A stretch of 64,000 nt of DNA from Lachnospiraceae bacterium (GTDB lineage: Bacteria; Bacillota; Clostridia; Lachnospirales; Lachnospiraceae), in contig CAJTHM010000005.1 of the NCBI GenBank assembly GCA_910576125.1, forward strand, positions 62,001-126,000, in the 5' to 3' direction. The notes beneath the pieces were generated by a model that made no database searches, had not been told where the DNA came from, and saw nothing but the letters and a program-made list of their open reading frames with translations. Below, piece after piece: positions 51,422 to 60,142 of the stretch. The translations under genes were made by a program, and so were the position numbers. The stretch's first letter is position 1. Each line of letters starts with the position of its first letter.

Positions 51422-53005
51422 CTATCTGACTCCTCCCAATTCTATATTGAACTTCATTTCCCTATATTCCTCCTGGGCCTGCCGCATGACGGCCACCTCC
51501 ACCGTATCACCCGGCTCCAGGTCCATAAGGGCCTTGCTGTATTCCGCAAAAGAAGAGACGCTTTTCCCTCCTATGGCTGTAATCACATCCCCCCGCTGAA
51601 TGCCCGCCAGCATGGCGGGAGAGTCCATGTCGAACTCCTCCACATAGGCCCCAAAGGGGATTCCAAGTTCCTGATTCGCCTCACGGGGCACATCAGCGCC
51701 CCTGATGCCCAGATAGGCGATCAGCGCCCCATTGGACATCTTTTCTACGGTTTTCTGTAAATCAGTGATGCCATAGGCCGTAATCAGGTTTCTCATGTCC
51801 GTGCCTGTCCTGTGGTTGGTGATGATTCCAAGCATCCGCCCCTGCAGATCGAACAGGACGCCGCTGGCGTTCTGGCTTCCGCTGATGTCCGTCAGCAGGA
51901 TTCTGTAATTCCTGTCCGAGGCGGACACCGTGGTGCCGGAGGCGGTTATCATGCCGTAGCTGATGGAATTGCTGGTGCCCACAGGGCTGCCGATGGCGAT
52001 GACCGGCGTTCCAATCAGGCTCTTCGAGTTGGAGTAGCCGAATTTCACGATCGGAAGCCCCTCTTCCTGCGGGCCCTCCGTACTTACGAGGCTCTCCGGG
52101 CCTTGCACTCCCTGGCCCTCTGCTCCCTGGCCATCCGGAGCGCTCTCGCCCGGCGCCCCCTGGCTTTCCGTCCCCTCCTGGCCCTGGCTCCCGGCGCCTT
52201 CCTGCCCCTCTTCCGTCCGGCCCTCAGAACCCTCCTGCGCGCCTTGCCTACTGCCCCGCACCTCATCGGACAATGCCTCCAAAGGTACTGAGAGCACCGC
52301 CAGATTGGTAGCCTCGTTGTGCTGCTTCAGCTGGGCCTCCACCTGGGATTCGTCGTAAAAGGTCAGCCGCAGCCTCTCCGCGGACCTGATGGCGGAATAG
52401 TCCGTCAGAATCAGCAGTTCCATGCCGTTCTCGGATATGATGACCCCGGAACACTGGTTTTCCCGCTCCTGCACGCTGTTGAACCAGTCGATGTTGGAAG
52501 TCACCGCCGTCACCGTCACGATGTAGCGGCTCAGCTCATTTCCGTACTCATGCAGGGCGGCGTACAGCTCTTTGTAATGATTCAGATCAAAAGTGACCTG
52601 GGCCAGAATCTCCTGAACCTGCTCCTCCCCAAGCCGTACTTCCGTCTCCTCCCCGCCCTCCGGATCCGGGCTCTGCACAGGCTCCCGGGACGGCATGGGC
52701 GTAGGCTCCGGGCTCTCCGTGGGAAGATTCTCCGCCAGCATCTCCTCCGGCGACATCTCCTCCAAATCCTCCGGGAATTCCACCGTCTGTATCTCGGGCT
52801 CCTCCTCCGGATACAGCCAATTGCTGATTACCGGTTCCAGCACAAGGAACGTGACGCAGGCCACCAGGCCGAAGATGACCGCCATGGAAATCGTGATGAT
52901 AGTCCGGCGAATCAGCTTTTTCTTGTTGACCGGTTTCTCTTTGATTTTTTCGATAAGAAAGTCTTTCTGCTCATCGGGGAAATCTTTCTGCTCCAAATCA
53001 GGCAT
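51422..53005 (-). CDS. Membrane-anchored HtrA-like protein without catalytic triad
   Basis: 527 residues: a basic cytosolic start, one membrane span near 35-58 (TIITISMAVIFGLVACVTFL), an acidic Pro/Glu linker, a trypsin-like domain and a C-terminal PDZ domain (near 435-520, with GIQRGDVITAIGGKSVSSFA). Compared with DegP/HtrA, all three catalytic positions differ. The His position reads LTDYSAI, the Asp position reads EATNLAVL, and the GNSGG site reads QNASG. A low-complexity Gly/Gln/Glu insert of about 60 residues (52060-52260) interrupts the protease fold. AGGAG decides the start at 53005. It is likely a sensor or chaperone, not a protease, and is coupled to yhaM. Confidence 0.85.
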   Translation of the reverse strand: MPDLEQKDFPDEQKDFLIEKIKEKPVNKKKLIRRTIITISMAVIFGLVACVTFLVLEPVISNWLYPEEEPEIQTVEFPEDLEEMSPEEMLAENLPTESPEPTPMPSREPVQSPDPEGGEETEVRLGEEQVQEILAQVTFDLNHYKELYAALHEYGNELSRYIVTVTAVTSNIDWFNSVQERENQCSGVIISENGMELLILTDYSAIRSAERLRLTFYDESQVEAQLKQHNEATNLAVLSVPLEALSDEVRGSRQGAQEGSEGRTEEGQEGAGSQGQEGTESQGAPGESAPDGQGAEGQGVQGPESLVSTEGPQEEGLPIVKFGYSNSKSLIGTPVIAIGSPVGTSNSISYGMITASGTTVSASDRNYRILLTDISGSQNASGVLFDLQGRMLGIITNHRTGTDMRNLITAYGITDLQKTVEKMSNGALIAYLGIRGADVPREANQELGIPFGAYVEEFDMDSPAMLAGIQRGDVITAIGGKSVSSFAEYSKALMDLEPGDTVEVAVMRQAQEEYREMKFNIELGGVR

Positions 53006-53171
53006 TTGCGCTCCTTTCCCTCTCCTAAAGCCGCAAAAACAGTCCCCTCTGTCAGGAGGAACCGCCCCTGGCACATCTACGCTTCCTAGTATACAAAAAT
53101 ATAGGGGAAAAGTAAAGTTATAAAGACCTGCCTTTCCACAAATATTCCAGAAGAGACATGCGCATTTCTTT

Positions 53172-54584
53172 TCAGGGATATCCGCAGATATCATAATATC
53201 GCAGCAAAAGCTCTACCACCCTGCTATAGCTTACCATCCCGTCCCGGACGCCGTTCAGCTTCAGGCTGGCGTCCGCGATGCTGTCGGATACGGCGTCCAC
53301 GGTTTCCGTGTCCAGAAGCGCCTCTCTTTCTATCCTGGCCCGCTCCTGTGCCGTCAGGAATATGTTATCCCTATGGACCTGCGGGTGTATCGCAGCTCCG
53401 GTCAGGTACCTTTCATAATCTGCCGCTTCGCGGTAGTCATTGTCGATATAGTACAGCACACTCAGATAACCGCTGTACTGGAAATAGATGTCCTCCGTCC
53501 GGACACATGCCAGATAGCCGATCAGATTCGCCTCATCCTCGCGGATGAACCCTTTCAGATGCCCCAGTTCATGGCATATGGTGGAGGGCCTGTTCAGCAG
53601 GTACATCACATCATTGTAATTGGCCTCCATGGAGAAAGGATAGAAGCACCCCGCCACATACTGCCGGCTCATGAAGTCCGAGCAGAGCAGGGGCTTCGGA
53701 TTCGGGTAAAAACCCTCCAGGAGGCTGTAAGTCTCGCCTAACTGTCTCATGGCTGTCTTTGCCGTCTCCTCCATATCTCCCCGGTAGGAAAGCGTGCCGT
53801 CCTCATTCCGGGGAATCCGGCAGCACAGGGCATTGCACTGCTCCACCACGAAATTCCGCAGCGTCTCCAGTTCTTCCAGGCTGTATTCCGCGGCTGCGGC
53901 TTCCAGATATTTTTCCGCGAAGCCGGAGGCATGATAAAGTATGTAACAGTTCAGCGTCATCAGTGCGAATATGCCAAGCAATATCCACAGCCCCGCTCTG
54001 CAATATGCCCTGATGAATTTCCTCAAACGGCTATGCCAGGCCTGGCGTTCAGGCTCTTTCCGCCGGGTTTCATCCATATCCAGACCCGGTTCCGGCTCTC
54101 TTCCGGAATTCGTTTCCCATCTCCAGTTCCTTTCCGTTTCTTTCCCCTGAGCCTCTTTGGGAATCCTGCCCCGCTTACGTTCTTTCCTTTGGGCTTCTTT
54201 CAAATCTCCGCCCTGGTTCCGCCCTCTCTCATACCGCTTCACCGCCAGGCCAGTCAGCCACAGCGCCCCGAGCCCGGCCCCCGCAGCCGCGAAGCCCGCC
54301 CCAAGCCCAATCAGCATTTCCCCCACAGAAAAAGGAACCATGCCCACGGCCCGCCCATAGGTATCCACCCATATCCGATAGACACGGGACACGTACCAGT
54401 CGCAAAACCGTTTGCTGCTCCACGCCACAGCGTGCAGCAACAGCATGATTCCCCATATGCTTATGTATACAATCCGACAGCGCCGCCGGCAAAGCCGCCT
54501 TTCCCCCCTTAAGCCGCCGCCCTCCGGCGCGCGTCCTTTACGCTTTCTCCGCGCCAGGGCAGACCTGACTTCCGTCCTTTCCAT
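53172..54584 (-). CDS. DUF3810 family membrane protein with HELGH metal motif
   Basis: Predicted membrane zinc peptidase-like protein of unknown role. Membrane segments lie near residues 40-60, 85-115 and 205-225. A highly charged Arg/Glu/Lys loop of about 75 residues sits between the second and third. The DUF3810 domain follows, with STICHELGHLKGFIREDEAN, a gluzincin-style HExxH plus downstream glutamate. The start at 54584 has GGGGGT 7 nt upstream; an ATG two codons earlier is possible. It lies 167 bp before the HtrA-like gene on the same strand. Confidence 0.82.
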   Translation of the reverse strand: MERTEVRSALARRKRKGRAPEGGGLRGERRLCRRRCRIVYISIWGIMLLLHAVAWSSKRFCDWYVSRVYRIWVDTYGRAVGMVPFSVGEMLIGLGAGFAAAGAGLGALWLTGLAVKRYERGRNQGGDLKEAQRKERKRGRIPKEAQGKETERNWRWETNSGREPEPGLDMDETRRKEPERQAWHSRLRKFIRAYCRAGLWILLGIFALMTLNCYILYHASGFAEKYLEAAAAEYSLEELETLRNFVVEQCNALCCRIPRNEDGTLSYRGDMEETAKTAMRQLGETYSLLEGFYPNPKPLLCSDFMSRQYVAGCFYPFSMEANYNDVMYLLNRPSTICHELGHLKGFIREDEANLIGYLACVRTEDIYFQYSGYLSVLYYIDNDYREAADYERYLTGAAIHPQVHRDNIFLTAQERARIEREALLDTETVDAVSDSIADASLKLNGVRDGMVSYSRVVELLLRYYDICGYP

Positions 54585-54768
54585 CCCCATACCCCCTGTG
54601 CCTTAAGGAGCCTATAAGAACACTCCCCCATATATACAGTATAGCACAGGCGGCAGGAATCGCCTTTTCCTTATTCTTCCATAAGCACGGCAACAGGCCA
54701 TGCAGCGCTCATGGCAAGAGGGGCATCCGCCAGCCGCATCCCCTGAATAAGGACATCTCACCAAAATG

Positions 54769-55962
54769 TCAGGCCTCCCCGCGTTTCCCCGCGCACCGCC
54801 TGCACATGCCGATTCCCAAAAGCAGCAGCAGCGGAAACAGCGCCGCAGCCAGAATCCCTTTCTTCAGATTCTCCCCAAAACAGCTGGAAACCATTCCCAC
54901 CACCGTAGGGCCTCCGGAGCACCCCAGATCCCCGGCCAGCGCCATCAGCGCAAAGAGCGCCGTACCGCCTCTGGGTATGGACGCTGCCGCCTTGCTGAAA
55001 GTCCCGGGCCACATAATGCCCACGGACAGCCCGCACACCGCGCAGCCCGCCAGTCCCAGCACGGGACTTGGCACCAGCGACACGCACAGATAAGAAGCCA
55101 CGCACAGCAGGCTGCTCCCGGCCATGAATCTGTCCAAATCGATTTTCTCCCCGTATTTTCCATAAAAGGCCCGCGCGCTGCCCATCAGCAGGGCAAAAGC
55201 CAGCGGCCCCGCCAGATCCCCCACAGTCTTGCCCACGCCCAAACCTTTCTCCGCAAAAGTGGAGGCCCACTGGCTCACAGCCTGCTCGCTGGCCCCGGCG
55301 CATGTCATCATCAGCATGAACACCCAGAATATCTTCATGCCCGCCAGTTCCCTGATGGAAAGCCCTTTCTCCCCCTCCCCTATCAGAGAAGCCATGGGCA
55401 CTCTCGTAAAGAAGAACGCGTTGGCCAAAGGCACCAGCGCCCAGATAAGCGCCAGCGCTTTCCAGTTCCCGATGCCGCATACCCGGAAGAATACCGTAGA
55501 CACCAGCACCACTCCCACATGCCCCCAGCAGTAGAAAGAATGCAGCAGGCTCATGGTCTGCTCCTTATGCTCCGAGGGGCAGGCTTCCACCACCGGGCTC
55601 ACCAGCACCTCCAGAAGCCCTCCGCCGATTGCGTACAGAACCACCGACACCAAAATCCCCGCAAAAGGATTCCCCAACAGATCCGGCAGCACTGCCAGCA
55701 GCCCCAGCCCGGATGCCGCAAAAATATGGGCAGTCACCATAGAGGCCCGATAGCCTATCCTGTCCACAAAGCCCACAGACCCCAGATCCACCAGCAGCTG
55801 CAGGCCGAAATTGATGGTCACCAGCATGGTAATCTTTGAAAGAGGAATGCCATAGGTGTCCTGAAAAGTCAGAAACAGCAAAGGTACAAAATTGTTGACC
55901 ACCGCCTGCACGATATACGCCAGGAAACAGGCATAAACGGTCTTCTGATATCCGTTCTTCAC
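54769..55962 (-). CDS. MFS transporter (sugar/unknown substrate)
   Basis: Twelve-span major facilitator of 397 residues. The first span is TVYACFLAYIVQAVVNNFVP, and the loop 2-3 signature is VDRIGYRASM. The two halves are joined by a loop ending with RELAGMKIFWVFMLMMT. The GTG at 55962 is chosen because AGGAG lies 5 nt upstream and the longer frame has no ribosome site or membrane similarity. It is just downstream of the NahK/GH109 pair on the same strand, beyond a terminator, so a sugar substrate is likely but unproven. Confidence 0.85.
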   Translation of the reverse strand: MKNGYQKTVYACFLAYIVQAVVNNFVPLLFLTFQDTYGIPLSKITMLVTINFGLQLLVDLGSVGFVDRIGYRASMVTAHIFAASGLGLLAVLPDLLGNPFAGILVSVVLYAIGGGLLEVLVSPVVEACPSEHKEQTMSLLHSFYCWGHVGVVLVSTVFFRVCGIGNWKALALIWALVPLANAFFFTRVPMASLIGEGEKGLSIRELAGMKIFWVFMLMMTCAGASEQAVSQWASTFAEKGLGVGKTVGDLAGPLAFALLMGSARAFYGKYGEKIDLDRFMAGSSLLCVASYLCVSLVPSPVLGLAGCAVCGLSVGIMWPGTFSKAAASIPRGGTALFALMALAGDLGCSGGPTVVGMVSSCFGENLKKGILAAALFPLLLLLGIGMCRRCAGKRGEA

Positions 55963-56148
55963 ATTTGCTCCTATCCGCCCCAGGCCTTTCTTCTGCCTGC
56001 CAGGGCTATCACTCCCTGCCGAATGGCAAAGACGCGCTCTCCTGCCGTCAGCCGACGGCTCCGCAGGGTATTGCCTGCAATATGCCACTATAGCACAGGT
56101 ACCCGGATTTTTCCAGTCATTTCAGCAATTTGCGGACAATTGTGGAAC

Positions 56149-56197
56149 AAAAAAGAGCCGGGAAACCCGCGTCCTCACACGAATCCCCGCTCTTTTT
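56149..56197 (-). terminator. Terminator of GH109-kinase operon
   Basis: AAAAAGAGC-C-GGG (56150-56162) pairs with CCCGCTCTTTTT (56186-56197) with one bulged base; T-runs flank both sides. It lies 32 bp after the kinase stop. Confidence 0.75.
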
Positions 56198-56228
56198 CAA
56201 TGTCCGAATTCAGACATTATAATTTCCC

Positions 56229-57299
56229 TTATCCCCGAACCATCTCCGCCAGCCGCGCTTCCTTTCCCGCGATATCCGTCACCAGCTTGAACTGGTTCCT
56301 GGCCCGGTCCAGATTGTGATGCTCCCTGTGGATTTTGAAATAAGTATCCCCATTGAGGTAATCCGTCAGAAACCGGATGCCGCATTCATAGGTCATCAGC
56401 TTCACGGACATAGGCAGCAGTGCCAGCTCCTCCTCCGTCAGGGCCTCCCGCATCTCGCTTAAGTATCCCTTAGCAAAAGCCTCAAAAGCCCTCTCGTCGA
56501 ACCATACCTGACCCAGATCCACCTCGTCCTCCGCCGCTGTAGAGCCGCCGATGCGCAGCGCGTCCCCGAAATCATACAGCATGCTTCCCGGCATAACGGT
56601 GTCCAAATCGATGACGCACACGGCCTTTCCGCTCTCCTGGTCGAACAGGATATTGTTGATCTTGGTGTCATTGTGGGTCACACGGACAGGAATCCTGCCC
56701 TCTTCCATTCCCTTCACCACTCTTCCCGCCCAGGCGGCGTTCTCCAGGGCAAAATCTATCTCCGCCCTTACGCTCTCTGCCCTCCCGGCCTTGTCGGCGC
56801 GGATTGCCTCCCGCAGGGCTTCCGCCCGCTTAGGCGTGTGATGGAAGTCTTTGATGGTCTCATGGAGCTTCTCCACGGGGAAATCCGCCAGCATCCTCTG
56901 GAAGTGCCCGAAGCCCACCCCCGCCTCATATAAGTCCTCCGGGGTCCTGCTGCTCTCGATGGTCTTGGTGCCCTCCACGAAACGGTAGACGCGAAAGACA
57001 TTTTCATCATCGACTCTGTAATACCTGCCGCCCTCCAAAGTGGGCACCACCTCCAGCGTCCCCCGCCGGAAGTCCCCGCCGTCCTCCCGGAGCTTCTCCC
57101 GGAGGAACGCTGTGACGTTCTCGATGTTCTCCATCAGCTCGTCCGGGTTCCGGAAGATAGAGGTATTGATTCTCTGGAGGATATAGCGGGGCATGGCGAC
57201 CAGATATGTATCATTGATGTGGCCGTTGCCGTACGCTTCCGTCACCGGGCTGATTTCAAAATGCTTCAATATCTCATTCCGATCGATCTCTCTGCTCAT
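56229..57299 (-). CDS. N-acetylhexosamine 1-kinase-like phosphotransferase (NahK type)
   Basis: Predicted to phosphorylate an N-acetylhexosamine (GalNAc or GlcNAc) at C1, making a sugar phosphate for the UDP-sugar salvage route. The 356-residue phosphotransferase fold has TEAYGNGHINDTYLV as nucleotide loop. RVTHNDTKINNILFD is the catalytic loop with the base Asp, and VCVIDLDTVMPG is the metal Asp. NahK and homoserine kinase II share this fold; sequence style and the GH109-like partner favour NahK. It overlaps the upstream oxidoreductase gene by 4 nt (ATGA), so the two are translated together. Confidence 0.78.
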   Translation of the reverse strand: MSREIDRNEILKHFEISPVTEAYGNGHINDTYLVAMPRYILQRINTSIFRNPDELMENIENVTAFLREKLREDGGDFRRGTLEVVPTLEGGRYYRVDDENVFRVYRFVEGTKTIESSRTPEDLYEAGVGFGHFQRMLADFPVEKLHETIKDFHHTPKRAEALREAIRADKAGRAESVRAEIDFALENAAWAGRVVKGMEEGRIPVRVTHNDTKINNILFDQESGKAVCVIDLDTVMPGSMLYDFGDALRIGGSTAAEDEVDLGQVWFDERAFEAFAKGYLSEMREALTEEELALLPMSVKLMTYECGIRFLTDYLNGDTYFKIHREHHNLDRARNQFKLVTDIAGKEARLAEMVRG

Positions 57300-58519
57300 A
57301 ACCGCTCCCGCTCATTCTCGTCCACTATCATATGCCACTTTCCCTTTGTAAAATCAGGGAAGTCCACCACTGCGCCTCCCTTTGCGATGGACATTTCCGA
57401 CAGGGCTGTCACCGCCATCCAGCTGGCCGCGTCATACACGTCCACCGGCATGGGCGCGTCCTCCCGCAGGCAGCGGAAGAATGTCTCGAACTCCAGCCAG
57501 TCCATGCCGTCATGGCCGCCCTTGACGCCCTCCTGGATATATTTCTTCCAGACCGGATGATCGTACTCTTCCTCATAGTCCTTGGCATTGCCCACACAGT
57601 GCTTCAGCCAGTCGAAGTCATGTGCGCTGTCCTCTTTCCTGTCCAGGAACACGGAATCCGTGACCTCCTCGTACATGCCTTTCGTGCCCCTGACGTTGAA
57701 GCCGCGGCTGTAGTACCTGGGCAGAGTAGTGTCCAGAGTCAGGGTGATGGTCTCTCCCCTGGCGCATTTGATCACCGTGGTCACCACGTCGCCCTGGGCG
57801 AAAGTCTCTCCCATCAGACGCTGGTCGTCGCTCTTGCTGGCCCTGATATAGTCCCGCAGCCCGGCCGCCTTGGAAGCCGTGGAGCTTAAGGTCAGCATGC
57901 GGTTGCCGTGGTTGATGTCCAGCACCTTTGCGATGGGGCCCAGCTCATGGGTGGGATAGTTCTCGCAGTTCCTGCTCAGATAGTTCCTGAGCCTGTAATG
58001 CCTGTTCTCTTTTCCGTAAGCAATCTCGCTGCGCAGATCGTGGTGGTACCCGCCGGCACAGTGCACCACCTCGCCGAAGAGGCCTTTCTTCACCATGTTC
58101 AGGGCCATCATCTCCCTGCGGCCGAAGCAGCAGTTCTCCAGAAGCATGAAAGGCGTGCGGGTCTTCTCATAGGCCTCCACCAGATCGTAGCAGTCCCTGA
58201 TTTCATAGGCTCCGCCTACCTCTATGGCCACGGCCTTGCCCGCGTACATAGCCTCCAGCGCTATCTCCACATGGGTCTCCCAGGCGGTGGCCACAACGAT
58301 GACGTTTACATTCGCATCCTTGATTACATCTCTGTAATCCGTGTAACCCACAGGCTTTGCCTGGCCGAATTTCTCCACCAGCTCAATGCCTTTCTGCACC
58401 CTGTCCTCATAGACATCGCACACTGCCACTACCTGTTCCCCCTGGGGGAGCACTGCCCACTCCAGCAGCCCGTACCCTCTGCCGCCCAGTCCGATAAATC
58501 CGATTCTGATGTCTTTCAT
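57296..58519 (-). CDS. GH109-like NAD-dependent glycosidase / Gfo-Idh-MocA oxidoreductase
   Basis: 407-residue protein with a Rossmann fold (IRIGFIGLGGRGYGLLEWAV) and the Gfo/Idh/MocA C-terminal sheet. The segments HCAGGYHHDLR and NYPTHELGPIAKVL are like those of GH109 alpha-N-acetylgalactosaminidases. Those enzymes use NAD+ to oxidise and then cleave the sugar. Unlike many GH109 enzymes it has no signal peptide, so it would act inside the cell. GGAGG decides the start at 58519. With the kinase downstream it would free GalNAc for phosphorylation. A simple sugar dehydrogenase remains possible. Confidence 0.78.
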   Translation of the reverse strand: MKDIRIGFIGLGGRGYGLLEWAVLPQGEQVVAVCDVYEDRVQKGIELVEKFGQAKPVGYTDYRDVIKDANVNVIVVATAWETHVEIALEAMYAGKAVAIEVGGAYEIRDCYDLVEAYEKTRTPFMLLENCCFGRREMMALNMVKKGLFGEVVHCAGGYHHDLRSEIAYGKENRHYRLRNYLSRNCENYPTHELGPIAKVLDINHGNRMLTLSSTASKAAGLRDYIRASKSDDQRLMGETFAQGDVVTTVIKCARGETITLTLDTTLPRYYSRGFNVRGTKGMYEEVTDSVFLDRKEDSAHDFDWLKHCVGNAKDYEEEYDHPVWKKYIQEGVKGGHDGMDWLEFETFFRCLREDAPMPVDVYDAASWMAVTALSEMSIAKGGAVVDFPDFTKGKWHMIVDENERERL

Positions 58520-58790
58520 TCCATATCCCTCCATGTCGTTTCTCTCCCGCCTCCCGTGCGGAACAAGCTCCGTTCCAATCCGCAGCCTCCTGCAGCTCCC
58601 ATGGGAATGCCTCGCGGAACCACCCTGCACAGCAGCCAAAACGTCACTGTTCACAGATACTTCCGTGATGTGCTTTCGTGCGTGATTTGCATAAAATCCC
58701 GAGAGCGCGGGTGCCGAAACAATTTCTGCCGCAAACCCTCCGAAAGGTCTTTACAGCGTCTCCTATAATTGGTATCATAGCATTGGAAAA

Positions 58791-58829
58791 AGTATATATC
58801 TATATCAAAACGGCTCATAAATATATACT
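58791..58829. promoter_or_regulatory. Inverted repeat in divergent GH109/araC control region
   Basis: AGTATATAT (58791-58799) and ATATATACT (58821-58829) are perfect inverted copies 21 bp apart, one operator-like spacing. They lie in the 472-bp gap 58520-58991. A TTGGTA/TATATA pair on the plus strand (58770 and 58794) could be the araC promoter. No other gene is seen in the gap. Confidence 0.5.
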
Positions 58830-58991
58830 TTCGGCTCAGCCAATTACAGTTCATGCCGCAGCCGCCGACAGAATCCGCAATCGGGGCTTCCGGCCAGGAC
58901 GGAAAGCCCGGGCGGCACTGCGGCCTCACTGGCGGTGCGCAGTATGCGGTTCGGAGATTTCGAGAGTATCGGGAAGCGGAAAGGAGAATCC

Positions 58992-59858
58992 ATGGTCTGG
59001 CTGGCATATTCCGTCAGGGAGCAGATCCGCATCACGGACATGTACTCCCTGTTCGAAGCTCATTTCGACAACGGCTACGCGTTCCCCGGAGAAAGTCACA
59101 ATTTCTGGGAATGCCTCTATGTCATGAAAGGGGAGGTCTGCGCCTCCGGAAACGAAAGGGTCTACAACCTCACCCGGGGATCCATCATCTTCCATAAGCC
59201 CCTGGAACTGCACAAATTCATCGTAAACGGCCCTGACGGCGCGGATTTGCTGATTTTCTCCTTTGCCGCCGAGGGGCCCCTGACTTCCTGTCTGGCGGAA
59301 AAGGTCTTCGCGCTTTCCGATGCCCAGCAGGACATCCTGGCTTCCATGCTCTCCTTTATCCGTGCCAAAATGGAAGAGCCCCGGTTCAGGAAAATCCTGT
59401 CCGCCCGGGATGCCAGCTCCTGTCTGGAGCCTTTCCTCATCAGCTCCACCTATTCCCAGATGCTGGTAACCTATCTACACCAGCTGATGCTCTCCCTGGC
59501 GGAGACCGGCTCCGTCTCCTCCGTGTCCTCCGCGCCGGACGCTGTCATCTTCCGCAGGGCCATCAGCTACCTGAACAGCAACGTCAGCGCCCAGCCCTCC
59601 GTGCCGGAAATCGCCCGGTACTGCAACGTCAGCGAGGCAAGTATTAAACGGATTTTCGATAAATACGCAGGTATGGGCATCCACAAATACCTGCTGAAGC
59701 TGAAGGTCAAGGCGGCGGCAGAGCTTCTCCAGAGCGGGGAAAGCGTCTCCAGCGTGGCGGAGCAGCTTGGCTTCAACAACCAGAGCTACTTCTCCCGGGC
59801 TTTCAAGCGGGAGACAGGCCTTGCTCCCTCGAACCTGAAAGCAGCCGCCTCCCAATGA
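58992..59858 (+). CDS. AraC-family regulator of the GH109-kinase unit
   Basis: 288 residues. An N-terminal cupin sensor (SHNFWECLYVMKGEVCASGN, then GSIIFHKPLELHKFIVNG) precedes a helical linker and the double helix-turn-helix (SVPEIARYCNVSEASIKRIF and VSSVAEQLGFNNQSYFSRAF). AAGGAG lies 6 nt before the ATG at 58992, which is preferred over 58935. It is divergent from the GH109-like gene with a palindromic site between them; control of that operon is the natural inference. Confidence 0.88.
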   Translation: MVWLAYSVREQIRITDMYSLFEAHFDNGYAFPGESHNFWECLYVMKGEVCASGNERVYNLTRGSIIFHKPLELHKFIVNGPDGADLLIFSFAAEGPLTSCLAEKVFALSDAQQDILASMLSFIRAKMEEPRFRKILSARDASSCLEPFLISSTYSQMLVTYLHQLMLSLAETGSVSSVSSAPDAVIFRRAISYLNSNVSAQPSVPEIARYCNVSEASIKRIFDKYAGMGIHKYLLKLKVKAAAELLQSGESVSSVAEQLGFNNQSYFSRAFKRETGLAPSNLKAAASQ

Positions 59859-60022
59859 GACGGCTGTCTTTATGCCCTTAAGGCATGAATCGAATCAGCC
59901 CGATCCCCGCTATCTTCATCTGCCAATCCTCATTATGGAAAAAGCCCCCGCCTCACGGCGAAAGGCCATACTTCCAATCCAGCCACTGACAGGCCGCATT
60001 TCGGCCGACAGCAAACTTTATT

Positions 60023-60125
60023 TATATTGCTTAACAGTTATAATTTCCGAGTAACCCCACTGCATAACGCCAGCCATATGCGTTTAACCAGTGCGGTACG
60101 GTAAATTCCGGCGTTATGCAGTATA
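60023..60125. mobile_element. MITE-like element, copy 2
   Basis: 103 bp with ends TATATTGC and GCAGTATA (one mismatch). The inner arms CTGCATAACGCC (60060-60071) and GGCGTTATGCAG (60110-60121) pair perfectly. Relative to copy 1 (9102-9198) there is an indel of about 8 bp in the loop. It lies 18 bp beyond the OPA/MFS transporter stop. The rest of the gap 59859-60142 shows no gene. Confidence 0.75.
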
Positions 60126-60142
60126 TGCTGAAATTTCCTCTG

